Shown here: piece after piece, positions 15,555 through 23,862 of the stretch
Position numbering within the stretch: the first letter of the stretch is position 1
Layout of the letters: each line of letters begins with the position of its first letter
NCBI GenBank assembly: GCA_958477465.1
Contig: CAUEFX010000003.1
Location: 1 to 64,000 of the forward strand
Reading direction: 5' to 3'
Length of the DNA: 64,000 nucleotides
Origin: an uncultured Bacteroides sp.
GTDB lineage: Bacteria; Bacteroidota; Bacteroidia; Bacteroidales; Bacteroidaceae
Position numbers and translations under genes: made by a program
The notes under the pieces: generated by a model
What the model saw: only the letters and a program-made list of their open reading frames with translations
Told to the model about the DNA's origin: nothing
The model's database searches: none

Positions 15555-15953
15555 TATCCAACGAATTTATTAGAAAAATAGACCTCATTTTGTCATTATA
15601 ACATCATTAGATTGCTAACACCACCAAAATTTATCACTAATCACATTTTTTAACCACAATCAGCATCCACTAATTTACAACGGATTACAATAAGAGCCCA
15701 AGAATTTCATTTAGCCTCACATTTCATTGGACAGGTGTCCATCACTATATATGGACGATTGGAAGATTTATGATTTCATATAATGACGAACCGCACACCG
15801 TCTATCGAAACGACTCAATACCAAATATCACTGATAGGAATAACACACCCTCGTATTGGCACGTATAAGCCATGATTTTTGAACGGATGAATACATTGTC
15901 CGTATAAAACGCGTTTGTGGTTATACCGCACCAATAGAGGGCTTATTTAAGGA
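15531..15953. other. AT-rich non-coding stretch behind the replication gene, with nested hairpins
   Basis: 423 bases with no gene. At 15729-15756 two overlapping inverted repeats exclude each other: GGACA-GG-TGTCC (15729-15740) and GTCCAT...ATGGAC (15737-15756). This also shares GGACAGGT with the small RNA. Position downstream of a gene II/X-type replication gene makes it a candidate single-strand or nick origin, but this is a guess. Confidence 0.4.
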
Positions 15954-16976
15954 TTAGGAGTGAAACAGGCTCTGTTCTTCATCGACACTCAAACCGTCTT
16001 TTGACTCCTCCAAGAGCCATGTAAGATATTGCTCCATTTTGTTAATGAGTTCGGATATGGAATCAGAGGCTGGAAAATGCTCTTCGCCCCACTGGAGTGC
16101 CTGTCTGATTTTCTTCTGTATATTATAGTGGAGCTGACGGTCCTTATTGTCACTTTTCAAAGCCCTGTTTTTAAACAGAACGTATTTTATATAATAAGCC
16201 ATATTTTGTCTTTCATTGGCTATACAAATACACCAATTTATAAAATCGGTCAACTCCTTAAAATCATCAAAGTCAATACCCCAATACCCTTGTGGCGTTT
16301 TTTCCACATTCTCAAAAAAAGCCAACCACTCCGCTACCAAAGTCCAAAACACACGCTTGTCACAAAGGTCTTCGGCTGTCAGTCCATCCTCAAACAACTC
16401 TTTCAGCCTTTTGTTCTTAAATGTCACCTCATATCTCAATAGGTTTTCAGGCAATTCCGTCTTATTGGGCAATTCACGCTTCTTTCTCGCTTCCCTCATC
16501 TTATCGTAAAACTTTATCTTCTCAAGCGTGGTCTCCATATATACAGTCTCACCAATCCTTGCCAAACCAAATTTTCTCATTCCTCCAAGTTTCTGTAAAT
16601 AAATCATAGGGGGCTGTCGCATCTCAAAATTATGTGCAAACTCCAACTCTTTTACAACAGCATATTTCATCGGCAATCCTAAAATATCACTCAACCTCTC
16701 AATAAACTGTCTTACCTCATCCAAACTCAAAGTATATATATTGTGTCCGTTCATAAATTTAGGTATGCTGCCCGTAAACAATACCCTCCTCCTATTTATA
16801 TCTATCCTTCCCATATGTCTGCCAGTCCAATAATACCCCTCATCATTATCCTTGGTTGAACCATTACCAAGCAAAGTATAATTCGACTTCATACGCTCAA
16901 CTACCTCATGCCAATCATAACCGTCTATACATGAAGTATCCAATATCAGTTTTACCTTGTCATACATACATATCAA
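15954..16976 (-). CDS. replication initiation protein, phage/plasmid gene II/X type
   Basis: 340 aa, no signal or membrane helix. It opens MYDKVKLILDTSCIDGYDW, and the centre has KIKFYDKMREARKKRE followed by LPENLLRYEVTFKNKRLKELF, a layout typical of the gene II/X (Phage_CRI/X) replication proteins of small Bacteroides plasmids, phages and integrated elements. These usually nick an origin for rolling-circle replication. A probable nicking Tyr cannot be assigned with certainty. It sits 64 bases downstream of the HTH gene on the same strand. In the island it would serve replication of the excised circle. Confidence 0.62.
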   Translation of the reverse strand: MICMYDKVKLILDTSCIDGYDWHEVVERMKSNYTLLGNGSTKDNDEGYYWTGRHMGRIDINRRRVLFTGSIPKFMNGHNIYTLSLDEVRQFIERLSDILGLPMKYAVVKELEFAHNFEMRQPPMIYLQKLGGMRKFGLARIGETVYMETTLEKIKFYDKMREARKKRELPNKTELPENLLRYEVTFKNKRLKELFEDGLTAEDLCDKRVFWTLVAEWLAFFENVEKTPQGYWGIDFDDFKELTDFINWCICIANERQNMAYYIKYVLFKNRALKSDNKDRQLHYNIQKKIRQALQWGEEHFPASDSISELINKMEQYLTWLLEESKDGLSVDEEQSLFHS

Positions 16977-17040
16977 TTCTTAATAGGTCAATAAATGAGT
17001 TATAAAAACATTTCCAATATTCCGTATAAACTGAGTTTTA

Positions 17041-17844
17041 TTATAGATACATTCTCTTAGAGTTCCATATCCGTGCGGTAATCTGTTCATCCATCCGTTG
17101 TACAAACTCCTCTTTCGTTTCCTGCCGACGGCTCAATATCCATTCAACAATCTCCTCACGTCTGAATGTCAGCTTTCTACGGTTCTCACCTACACGGTAA
17201 CAAGGTATCTCATTCTTGGTTGTCAGTTTATAAATAGTGTTCTTGGAGTATCCCGTCAGCAGGCAACAAACATCCATGCCAAATACCTCCGGATAGTCCT
17301 CTATCCGTTTTAGGGGTCTATTGGTATTCTGCTGTCCGTTCTGTATCCTGGTCGGATATGTACCCAACATTCCGTTGGCAATGTCCCGCAGACTTCTTAT
17401 CTGTTCCAATACGGCATCTTCCCATTGCGAACGTAAAAATTCCAAGTCGTCAAATTTCCATGCTGTTTCTATCGCTGCACGGTGCAGATCATTGATGAAG
17501 CCGTATTTCTCTATTCCTCCGTATAGGGAGTCTGCGGTCAGTTCGGTTTTACCCTCTTCATTATGCAACTTGTCCGCCATACACAGGTCCTCTATGTCCG
17601 CACTGCTCATGTGGGGGCTTATACGTCTGCACTCGGATATAAAATACCTGTCCCGCCATTCGTTGACGGCTTTGTCTATTATATCCAGTACATGTTGCAG
17701 TCTTTCCTTATTCCCATAACATAATCTTTGGAGATAGCAGGTCTGACGTATGGGGGTAAACATCCCTATTCTTCTTTGCAGAAGCCTTTCAATTGCCTCA
17801 TCCAATGGCGTTCCATCTCCTATATAGTTGATTTTAGCTACCAT
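17041..17844 (-). CDS. HTH (excisionase/MerR-type) DNA-binding protein of the island
   Basis: 267 aa. The N-terminal ~170 residues are an uncharacterised helical region. The C-terminal part (about 185-240) has a helix-turn-helix of the excisionase/AlpA type: FGMDVCCLLTGYSKNTIYKL, then IPCYRVGENRRKLTFRREEIVEWI. It lies between the recombinase and replication genes, the usual place for a regulator or directionality factor in Bacteroides elements. Its role could be excision, control of the replication gene, or both. Confidence 0.7.
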   Translation of the reverse strand: MVAKINYIGDGTPLDEAIERLLQRRIGMFTPIRQTCYLQRLCYGNKERLQHVLDIIDKAVNEWRDRYFISECRRISPHMSSADIEDLCMADKLHNEEGKTELTADSLYGGIEKYGFINDLHRAAIETAWKFDDLEFLRSQWEDAVLEQIRSLRDIANGMLGTYPTRIQNGQQNTNRPLKRIEDYPEVFGMDVCCLLTGYSKNTIYKLTTKNEIPCYRVGENRRKLTFRREEIVEWILSRRQETKEEFVQRMDEQITARIWNSKRMYL

Positions 17845-17887
17845 ATTCCACTTATTTATAAAATTAAATCCTTATGAATACCTGTTG

Positions 17888-19132
17888 TTATAAAACCTTT
17901 GCAGCATTGTCAAGTACCTCTGTATTGAAACTGTCAAGATAGACATTTGTGGTACTAAGGTTCTTGTGCCCCAAGGCTTGGCTGATGACCTCACGGGGCA
18001 TATTGTTTCCCTGCAAGGTCATAGCCATTGTATGACGGCTCACATAGGTAGTAAGTTGCAGACGGATACCCAATCCTGTTCCCAATTTCTTCATGTTCGT
18101 ATTGATGCGCTTGTAACGGGAACGAACATGGTCATAAAGTTTCACTCCATCATAGTTTTTGGTAATGATAGGTAACAGGTAATCTCCCATAGGCGGAATA
18201 TTCGACTTGAACCATTCCAACTGTTCCTTTATCTCATTTGTTACAGGTATCTCGATGGGCTTCGTACTTTTGGCGTTTTTAATTTTCTGACGTTTATAAA
18301 CAATATGCAAACCTGTAGAAAGCATGACTATGTTTCGGGTTGTCAAATGTGCCATGTCAACAAAACTCATTCCGAAACAGTAATAGGAAAACAGGAACAG
18401 TCTCCGTGCCCGTTCCAATACAAGATTCTGTTGGGGAGTGTTTTTTATCAGTTTCATTTCTTTGGGAAGCAGGTAACGTTTTTCTGTCTCTTCCGCCAAT
18501 TTACCGATTTCAAAACCGCCTTTGCCAAACGGGTAGGTAGTGGAAGAAGCCTCTTTCTCCTTGATAGCCTTGTTTATCACAGCCCGCAATGTCTTTAGGG
18601 TGTGCATCCGCGTGTTTCCACAGCACCCGTTCATTTCCATTGCATGGTTCAGACGGTTTATGTACTTTATGTCAATATCGGAGAACTGCCGTTGTTTAGC
18701 CTTGTTGTCATAGAGGCAAAACAAGTGGAGGTCACGTGCATACACCTTGGCATTACCTATATGACCCGTGTCTGTAAGCTCCTTGACAAGCCTCATCCAA
18801 TAATCATACACCTTTCCATGTTTTGAAATACCCAAAAGTTCCTCCCTAAAGCGCTCTATTGTCCAATCGATACGCTCATCAGCAAATTTACGCAGGACTC
18901 TGTCTTTACGCTCCTCGTAAATATTTAACAGTGCATTGTAGTTTTCATAGTTGGGAACCACACGTTTGTCCCTTTTGAATCGGTCCGCATCAGAATTCCA
19001 TTGTTCAACCGTTGCGGAAAGTTCAAGGTCAATGTATCTCAACTTTCCATTTTTGGTAACTCGCACACATACGGGGCAAGTGCCATCTTTCCGTATGTTA
19101 CTTTTGTTTAATACTATCCTCATTTTTGCCAT
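17888..19132 (-). CDS. int: tyrosine recombinase (integrase) of the island
   Basis: 414 aa. An N-terminal Arm/SAM-like region (MAKMRIVLNKSNIRKDGTCPVCVRV) is followed by a core-binding domain and the catalytic domain. Catalytic elements seen: VSRHTMAMTL (Arg II region), LGHKNLSTTNVYLDSF with the His and nucleophile Tyr. The Arg I region reads CFGMSFVDMAHL, with Ser at the Arg I position; the CTnDOT integrase IntDOT is also known to lack Arg I and have Ser. The first His of the HxxR box is Tyr (YVSR), common in this group. It is transcribed away from attR and should act on the tRNA-Pro repeats. Confidence 0.92.
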   Translation of the reverse strand: MAKMRIVLNKSNIRKDGTCPVCVRVTKNGKLRYIDLELSATVEQWNSDADRFKRDKRVVPNYENYNALLNIYEERKDRVLRKFADERIDWTIERFREELLGISKHGKVYDYWMRLVKELTDTGHIGNAKVYARDLHLFCLYDNKAKQRQFSDIDIKYINRLNHAMEMNGCCGNTRMHTLKTLRAVINKAIKEKEASSTTYPFGKGGFEIGKLAEETEKRYLLPKEMKLIKNTPQQNLVLERARRLFLFSYYCFGMSFVDMAHLTTRNIVMLSTGLHIVYKRQKIKNAKSTKPIEIPVTNEIKEQLEWFKSNIPPMGDYLLPIITKNYDGVKLYDHVRSRYKRINTNMKKLGTGLGIRLQLTTYVSRHTMAMTLQGNNMPREVISQALGHKNLSTTNVYLDSFNTEVLDNAAKVL

Positions 19133-19547
19133 AACTTATATTTTTTATGAACCAGTGTATAACGATGAAACTCAAAACGGAGAACTCAAAAACGGCAACA
19201 AAACTAAATATTTAGATTTATTTAACAATGAAAGGCGGATTTTCTTTCCGTAATTTCATCGGATATGCCTTTTTTAGCCTTACTCCAATTTTGGCAATAT
19301 AGCAAACCGCTACTTCCAACAGCGAATAAAATTCGAATAAAGTTTGATTAAAGTTTTCGGGAAACTTAAGGCTAATAAATACAAGATGCAGAGTAACTGT
19401 AATGGCAACTAAATACAAAATATAGTATATAAGCAGTAAATCGTTTTATTCCTGTCTTATTTTTATATCTATAAAAACAAAATTTTAATTATCTGTTTTA
19501 CAGAATATTACAAAATCAGTACAAATAAATTTGCCTGAAAAGATTGC
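19133..19547. other. right end of the island, non-coding
   Basis: 415 AT-rich bases between the integrase start and attR. They hold the integrase promoter region and the right arm-type repeat (19346-19376). A 66-codon frame crossing the arm repeat has no coding look and is not called. Confidence 0.5.
19346..19376. repeat. right arm-type repeat of the island
   Basis: 24 bases identical to 12049-12072, then one mismatch and GCTAAT. The distance to attR (about 170 bases) is similar in scale to that of the left copy from attL (about 100). Confidence 0.6.
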
Positions 19548-19573
19548 AGATTTAAAATAAAGCACTACATTTG
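19543..19573 (+). promoter_or_regulatory. tRNA-Pro promoter, right copy carried by the island
   Basis: ATTG (19543-19546), 19 bases, TACATTTG (19566-19573). The -7 box and start site come with the duplicated segment; the -33 box is island sequence and one base off consensus (TTTG in the left copy). Confidence 0.7.
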
Positions 19574-19584
19574 CACTCGCAATT

Positions 19585-19658
19585 CGGGATGTAGCTCAGC
19601 CCGGTAGAGTACGCGTCTGGGGGGCGTGTGGTCGCAAGTTCGAATCTTGTCATCCCGA
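19585..19658 (+). tRNA. tRNA-Pro(GGG)
   Basis: 74 bases. Acceptor CGGGATG pairs with CATCCCG (19651-19657), discriminator A, no encoded CCA. The anticodon stem CGCGT/GCGTG contains G-U pairs; the loop is CUGGGGG with anticodon GGG. The T arm GTTCGAATC is standard. The first 39 bases come from the island copy of the repeat, the rest is native. Confidence 0.92.
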
Positions 19659-19670
19659 CTACTGAGCATC

Positions 19671-19704
19671 AAGGAGTTAAGTCTAAGACTTAACTCCTTT
19701 TTAT
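19671..19704 (+). terminator. tRNA-Pro terminator
   Basis: Perfect 13-bp stem AAGGAGTTAAGTC, loop TAA, GACTTAACTCCTT, followed by TTTTATTTA. It is closely related to the terminator at 11997. Confidence 0.85.
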
Positions 19705-19735
19705 TTATATTGATTACACTTTTCGCCCAACTTAG

Positions 19736-19755
19736 TTTTAAATACTCCATTAGAA
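19736..19755. repeat. short direct repeat flanking higBA, left copy
   Basis: TTTTAAATACTCCATTAGAA, 19 of 20 bases shared with 20758-20777, with weaker similarity continuing for about 15 bases (ATGCCAA against ATGACCAA). Confidence 0.55.
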
Positions 19756-19779
19756 ACCTTATCATGCCAAGAACTGTTT

Positions 19780-20100
19780 TCAAAATGCAGCAGCTATTTT
19801 CTTTATATTGTTTAGCTTTTCACGCAAGGAGTTATTTTTTCGTGCTACCTGTATATTATAATCCGTTTGCATTCTTACAAGCAAATCAGCATTGATACCT
19901 AAAGCTGCCTCTAAAAACAAAGCAAATTCTGTTGTTATCGGACGTTTTGCATTTAACACCTCATTTAAGGCTGAACAAGACAAACCAAATTTCGTCGCAA
20001 ATTCCTTTTGCTTTATGCCTCTACATTCCAACTCTTCCTTTACCAATTCACCTGGATGATATGGACGGAATGGCTGTAAATTATTTGCTGCTATACCCAT
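19780..20100 (-). CDS. higA: HigA-family antitoxin
   Basis: 106 aa XRE-type helix-turn-helix protein of the HigA/VapI group: FRPYHPGELVKEELECRGIK, then FATKFGLSCSALNEVLNAKR and the typical FALFLEAALGINADLLVRMQ. It neutralises the HigB toxin and represses the operon. It lies 8 bases downstream of the toxin gene, the usual toxin-first order of higBA. Confidence 0.93.
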   Translation of the reverse strand: MGIAANNLQPFRPYHPGELVKEELECRGIKQKEFATKFGLSCSALNEVLNAKRPITTEFALFLEAALGINADLLVRMQTDYNIQVARKNNSLREKLNNIKKIAAAF

Positions 20101-20108
20101 AGTTCCTC

Positions 20109-20429
20109 CTATTTATAATGATTTGTAATATCCACCAAAGAACAGATCTCTATGACTGCTTGATTACCCGAATTAGTTATTTCCCGAAATTCAAGCCTAT
20201 ATTGGTCATTAATACGTAAAGAAGAAAGTTTTTTTTTATCACCTTTCAACTTTTCATAGTTCAAGGACCTATACTGATATAAATCTTCCATTCGAGAGGC
20301 ATTTAGTAGAGCTTTAACACACTTCAAATAGCCATTAACTATTTGAGGTTGGAAACGATATTTCTTATCATCAGTCTTTCCTTTTTCATAAAGTTCTGCC
20401 AAATACTCCTTTTCAAATTCTACATTCAT
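20109..20429 (-). CDS. higB: HigB/RelE-family toxin
   Basis: 106 aa from the Met at 20429 (MNVEFEKEYLAELYEKGK), the normal HigB start; a longer frame to 20471 adds 14 residues unlike the family. The core YRSLNYEKLKGDKKKLSSLR and INDQYRLEFREI are the RelE/HigB ribosome-dependent mRNA interferase pattern. It is followed directly by higA. Being just outside attR, the pair is not part of the island. Confidence 0.9.
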   Translation of the reverse strand: MNVEFEKEYLAELYEKGKTDDKKYRFQPQIVNGYLKCVKALLNASRMEDLYQYRSLNYEKLKGDKKKLSSLRINDQYRLEFREITNSGNQAVIEICSLVDITNHYK

Positions 20430-20646
20430 ATAATCGCTCTTTGATGACACAAAGATAACACATATTTGCACGATTCACAATATTTGCGAATTACTTTTAT
20501 TAATAGCTCAATGGATATCATTTTTTTTACTCTTCTATTAGGCATTAGTAACAAACTCATTATAACAAATAGGAAATGTGTCAAAACTCAAATTCACTAA
20601 AGACGAACTTCTGATTTGAAACTCGGGCATTTCCTAAAAATAAGGG

Positions 20647-20693
20647 AAAGAGCCATATCAAACTCTTTTTTAAGTGATGATATGACTCTTTTT
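20647..20693. terminator. hairpin terminator
   Basis: AAAGAGCCATATCA (20647-20660) pairs with TGATATGACTCTTT (20678-20691) with one mismatch, followed by TT. On the plus strand a T-run follows; on the minus strand TTATTTTT lies a few bases beyond, so it may stop the glycan-locus transcript too. Confidence 0.6.
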
Positions 20694-20757
20694 AGATTTA
20701 ATAGTTACGATTTGCAACTTTCCGAAGGAGACTTTTGAATTTTGGCAAACTCTCTTG

Positions 20758-20777
20758 TTTTAAATGCTCCATTAGAA
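20758..20777. repeat. short direct repeat flanking higBA, right copy
   Basis: TTTTAAATGCTCCATTAGAA, partner of 19736-19755. The two copies flank the toxin-antitoxin genes. Confidence 0.55.
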
Positions 20778-20883
20778 CACTCGTTATGACCAATTACATT
20801 TGTATATAGAATAAACTTCAACAAGCTCATGAACTTTAAGAGTTCAAAGAACAGACTTGCAATAGTTTACTTTACATCCAAAA

Positions 20884-22323
20884 CTAATGAACATTCATTT
20901 GTTTTTGCAACGCCACACGAATTTCCTCCACTCCGTGGGCAGCATTAACCGGATAATGGTTTTCATTACCAAACACATACATTTCAGAAGCCGGTTCTAC
21001 TGTGACCTCCGATTCATCAAAGTTTCCGTCTTTATCCTGTACCTTACGGCTATCCAATTTGAATTGACGAGCAACAAAATCATACATAGCTTTCCGCTTT
21101 GAAAAGCCATAATCATGTTGTTCCAATGGTAAGTGAGTATTTTCCACATTACTTTTACAGCCATACAGTCCATAAACCTTTTGCAAGTAAGGGAACTCAA
21201 TTTCCGGAACACTAGTAGTCCAATCATTTCCATCAGAAATAACCAACAATGGTTTGGGTGCAATCAAAGCCGCAACTTCAGCATTATTACTCTGTAGTCC
21301 ATTATCCAAAAAATGAATCGGTAAACCGCTTTCACAAGGACATCCTCCAAAGAAATAAGAAGAAACCATTACCACTGGAACACTCAAAGTGATGCGTTCA
21401 TCTAATGCCGCGCCCAAAAAAGTCTGCGTTCCGCCTCCGGATGCCCCAGTAATGCCGATACGTTTTTTATCCACTTCCTTCATTGAACAAAGGAAATCTA
21501 CGACTCGCATCGTTCCCCATGTCTGCATAGTCACTGCAAATCCTGAGCGGTGCTCTTTCAAAGGTACTTGGTAGCTATATTCACCCCAAGCAAACATATC
21601 ATAACTAAATACTATTACCCCCATTCGAGCCAAAGTGGCACAACGCTTCTGTTGGTCTTCCCGGTAACGCCCCCTCTCATTCGGAATGGATTTATCCACC
21701 TTGTTATAAAAATGCCCATGAGGACACAACATAGCGGGAACATTAGACTTCACCTTCAGTGGGCGATACAACGTACCGCACAAATATACACCGGGGATAA
21801 TTTCCAGTGCGTAATTCTCTGCAGAATAACCATCATGCACCCTATAATTGGAGCGAATAGGATTCAAATCGTTACGCACAGGTAAAGGAGAAAGGCCTAA
21901 CTTTTCAAGCATATTTTCACGCACTTTAACCTTACGCGTTTTCCACAATTCAAGCGACGAATATGAAGCCCATAAAGCCTCCAAATGTTTCCGACCCTCT
22001 TCTACCGGTTTACGGAAATACTCCCATTTCTTGATTTCATAGATATTACCTTCCTTTTTGACATACCTCAATTCCAAAGGAGCCAACACGTTCGACAATG
22101 TAGTTTCAACATCGGCAAACATTTTCCAATCGGCAAAAGATACCGTTTGCCCTCGCAAAATCTTGGGCTCATACAACAAATCCACTTCATAACATTCGGC
22201 AATGCGCTCCAGTACTTCCCCCAACGGGCGAGCATACACATCTTGAGGGCTTTGTGCCTTTGCGGATAAAATCAACCCACAAAGGCATGTAAGCAAAATT
22301 CTCTTTTTCATCGTCAACATCAT
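20884..22323 (-). CDS. secreted alpha/beta-hydrolase (carbohydrate esterase-like) with N-terminal STN-like domain
   Basis: 479 aa. After a signal peptide (KKRILLTCLCGLILSAKAQ) comes an STN-like fold (about residues 28-95: PLGEVLERIAECYEVDLLY, later LELRYVKKEGNIYEI), normally found in TonB receptors and secretins. The rest is an alpha/beta-hydrolase of the acetyl-xylan-esterase type: LCPHGHFYN, nucleophile elbow GASGGG, acid region ISDGNDW and catalytic His EQHDYG. It probably removes acyl or methyl esters from the target glycan in the periplasm. The ATG overlaps the stop of the upstream beta-helix gene (ATGA), so translation is coupled. Ester type unknown. Confidence 0.75.
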   Translation of the reverse strand: MMLTMKKRILLTCLCGLILSAKAQSPQDVYARPLGEVLERIAECYEVDLLYEPKILRGQTVSFADWKMFADVETTLSNVLAPLELRYVKKEGNIYEIKKWEYFRKPVEEGRKHLEALWASYSSLELWKTRKVKVRENMLEKLGLSPLPVRNDLNPIRSNYRVHDGYSAENYALEIIPGVYLCGTLYRPLKVKSNVPAMLCPHGHFYNKVDKSIPNERGRYREDQQKRCATLARMGVIVFSYDMFAWGEYSYQVPLKEHRSGFAVTMQTWGTMRVVDFLCSMKEVDKKRIGITGASGGGTQTFLGAALDERITLSVPVVMVSSYFFGGCPCESGLPIHFLDNGLQSNNAEVAALIAPKPLLVISDGNDWTTSVPEIEFPYLQKVYGLYGCKSNVENTHLPLEQHDYGFSKRKAMYDFVARQFKLDSRKVQDKDGNFDESEVTVEPASEMYVFGNENHYPVNAAHGVEEIRVALQKQMNVH

Positions 22324-23855
22324 TCAAAACGGACCCCTGCCACGTATTCATTGGTTTCCAGATCGGCCATCTCGGCAGAAAGAATCTTTTTACCTCCGAT
22401 TACGAGATTTTCAAAAACCACACCATCAACAAGGTGTTCCGTATCAAGACCGAATATTTGAGATGCTTTAGGGAAAGCTTCGTAAAAAATACAGTCCTTG
22501 ACAAATATGTTCCGAATGGCACCTTTACCGTAACGGTCTTTTATTACGAAATGTAAACCACGCTGCTGACCTTTGTAAAAACTATATTCAAAGCGATTGT
22601 TCTCATAATAGATATTCTCAAACAAAGCTCCATCGTTGCAATACAAAGCCATACCCCGGTCACTGACTATCACATCGTTGTCAATAAAACGAATATTCCG
22701 CATTACCCCAGCTTTTGTTTCTGTGCCGACCTTCAATGACGACTTTCGAGTAAGAAATACGCACCCTGAGATGGTGATATCTTCCAAATTACGATTCAAA
22801 TCCATGTTGTTGGTGGTCTTAATGGCTATATTATCATCATTGCAATAAGCAAAACAGTGATCTACAAGTACCCCACAGGAAGCATCAGGATCGACCCCGT
22901 CTGTATTCGCCACATCAAAGTCGTTGATAATTTTCACATTACGCAACGTAACATTATTGCAGTATTGTATATGCGTATTCCATGCCGCCGGATTACGCAA
23001 CACGATGCCCTCAATAAGAACATTGTCCGAACGGCGTACCCGAATCAGATTGGCCGGCTTACCTTGCGCCCTTACTACTGTACCATTACCATCGATCGTC
23101 CCACGCCCGAAAATATGCACATTGGAAGCCTCATCAATCAATATCAAACGACTGAAAGTCATAAATTCACCGTTGTCGGTATATTCCTCTCTGCTACGGT
23201 TTATGTGATCGGATTCCAAACGATTGTTGTCCGTAGGATAATCATTCCTATCGGGCGATCCTTGTATCAACGCTCCGGGGGCAAGATAGATATCAGTATT
23301 GCTCTTTACCGACAAAGTACCTGTAAGATAAATACCTTCCGGAAAAAACAAGACCTTACCACTACCCGAAGCCTCATTCAAGGCTTTTTGAATTGCTTCG
23401 GTTTGAATGACTGTACCCGTACAATCAGTCAAATAATTTTTTATATTAATGATGTTACGGCTCTTTTCCGTATAGCTTGTCTTTTCGGGAGTATCTGCCA
23501 GTAAGAACAAATAACGCCCTTTATTGATGCGTACTACATAATATCCGGCTTGAGGAACCGTAAATGACAGCATATCTGCTTGTACTTTCCCTGCAATGTC
23601 TGCATAGCGCGGACTGATTTCATATTCCCGAATAACTTCCGGAAATTTCACCTGTACTTCGGTCTCCCCACTAAGTTCACACTGCACATAACTGGCTTCA
23701 CGAAACTTTGTCACCGGCACTTCTTTACCATCCAACAAAACTGTGTAAGTATCACACGATTCGGAAGCTGTAACATTGATTACTTTCACTTTAGGCTGGC
23801 ACGACAAGCAACAAATCGCCAGTAATGCCATGCCTATTATATTTTTCATTATCAT
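22320..23855 (-). CDS. GH28-like parallel beta-helix lipoprotein (1)
   Basis: 511 aa lipoprotein (LLAICCLSC, Cys near 19). The right-handed beta-helix carries clan GH-N features: FFPEGIYLTGTL, RGTIDGNGTV, NTDGVDPDAS and YCNDDNIAIK (candidate catalytic Asp residues in TDG and DD), then SSLKVGTETKAG where classical polygalacturonases have a GHG box. It is therefore polygalacturonase-like but lacks the usual His, so specificity may differ. It is close in layout to the protein at 28283. It lies 7 bases downstream of the GH2 gene at 23863 and upstream of the esterase. Confidence 0.8.
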   Translation of the reverse strand: MIMKNIIGMALLAICCLSCQPKVKVINVTASESCDTYTVLLDGKEVPVTKFREASYVQCELSGETEVQVKFPEVIREYEISPRYADIAGKVQADMLSFTVPQAGYYVVRINKGRYLFLLADTPEKTSYTEKSRNIINIKNYLTDCTGTVIQTEAIQKALNEASGSGKVLFFPEGIYLTGTLSVKSNTDIYLAPGALIQGSPDRNDYPTDNNRLESDHINRSREEYTDNGEFMTFSRLILIDEASNVHIFGRGTIDGNGTVVRAQGKPANLIRVRRSDNVLIEGIVLRNPAAWNTHIQYCNNVTLRNVKIINDFDVANTDGVDPDASCGVLVDHCFAYCNDDNIAIKTTNNMDLNRNLEDITISGCVFLTRKSSLKVGTETKAGVMRNIRFIDNDVIVSDRGMALYCNDGALFENIYYENNRFEYSFYKGQQRGLHFVIKDRYGKGAIRNIFVKDCIFYEAFPKASQIFGLDTEHLVDGVVFENLVIGGKKILSAEMADLETNEYVAGVRFE

Positions 23856-23862
23856 CTTATTA

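Larger units (their letters stand above)
11875..19623. mobile_element. 7.7-kb integrative island in tRNA-Pro(GGG)
   Basis: The ends are 76-bp direct repeats, 11875-11950 and 19548-19623, differing at one base in the D-loop (CTCAGCTCGG versus CTCAGCCCGG). The repeat covers the tRNA -7 box, transcription start and tRNA 5' half and stops in the run of five Gs of the anticodon loop. The right copy continues into a complete tRNA-Pro; the left is truncated. Inside are a tyrosine recombinase 415 bases from the right end, an HTH protein, a gene II/X-type replication protein and cargo. So attL is 11875-11950 and attR 19548-19623, and the island supplies the tRNA 5' half. This looks like a small integrative or satellite-like element; no conjugation or capsid gene is seen. 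Confidence 0.85.
20472..20883. other. intergenic region between higBA and the glycan locus
   Basis: 412 bases with the higBA promoter, a hairpin terminator (20647-20693) and the right short repeat. No further gene is convincing. Confidence 0.5.

Noticed and set aside
19218..19418. 66-codon minus-strand frame at the right end of the island
   Set aside because: It runs through the arm-type repeat and AT-rich DNA, has no recognisable family and no promoter or leader; more likely chance.
11875..19623. Prophage or conjugative transposon
   Set aside because: No capsid, portal, terminase, relaxase or mating genes; only integrase, HTH and replication functions. A small integrative or satellite-like element fits better.
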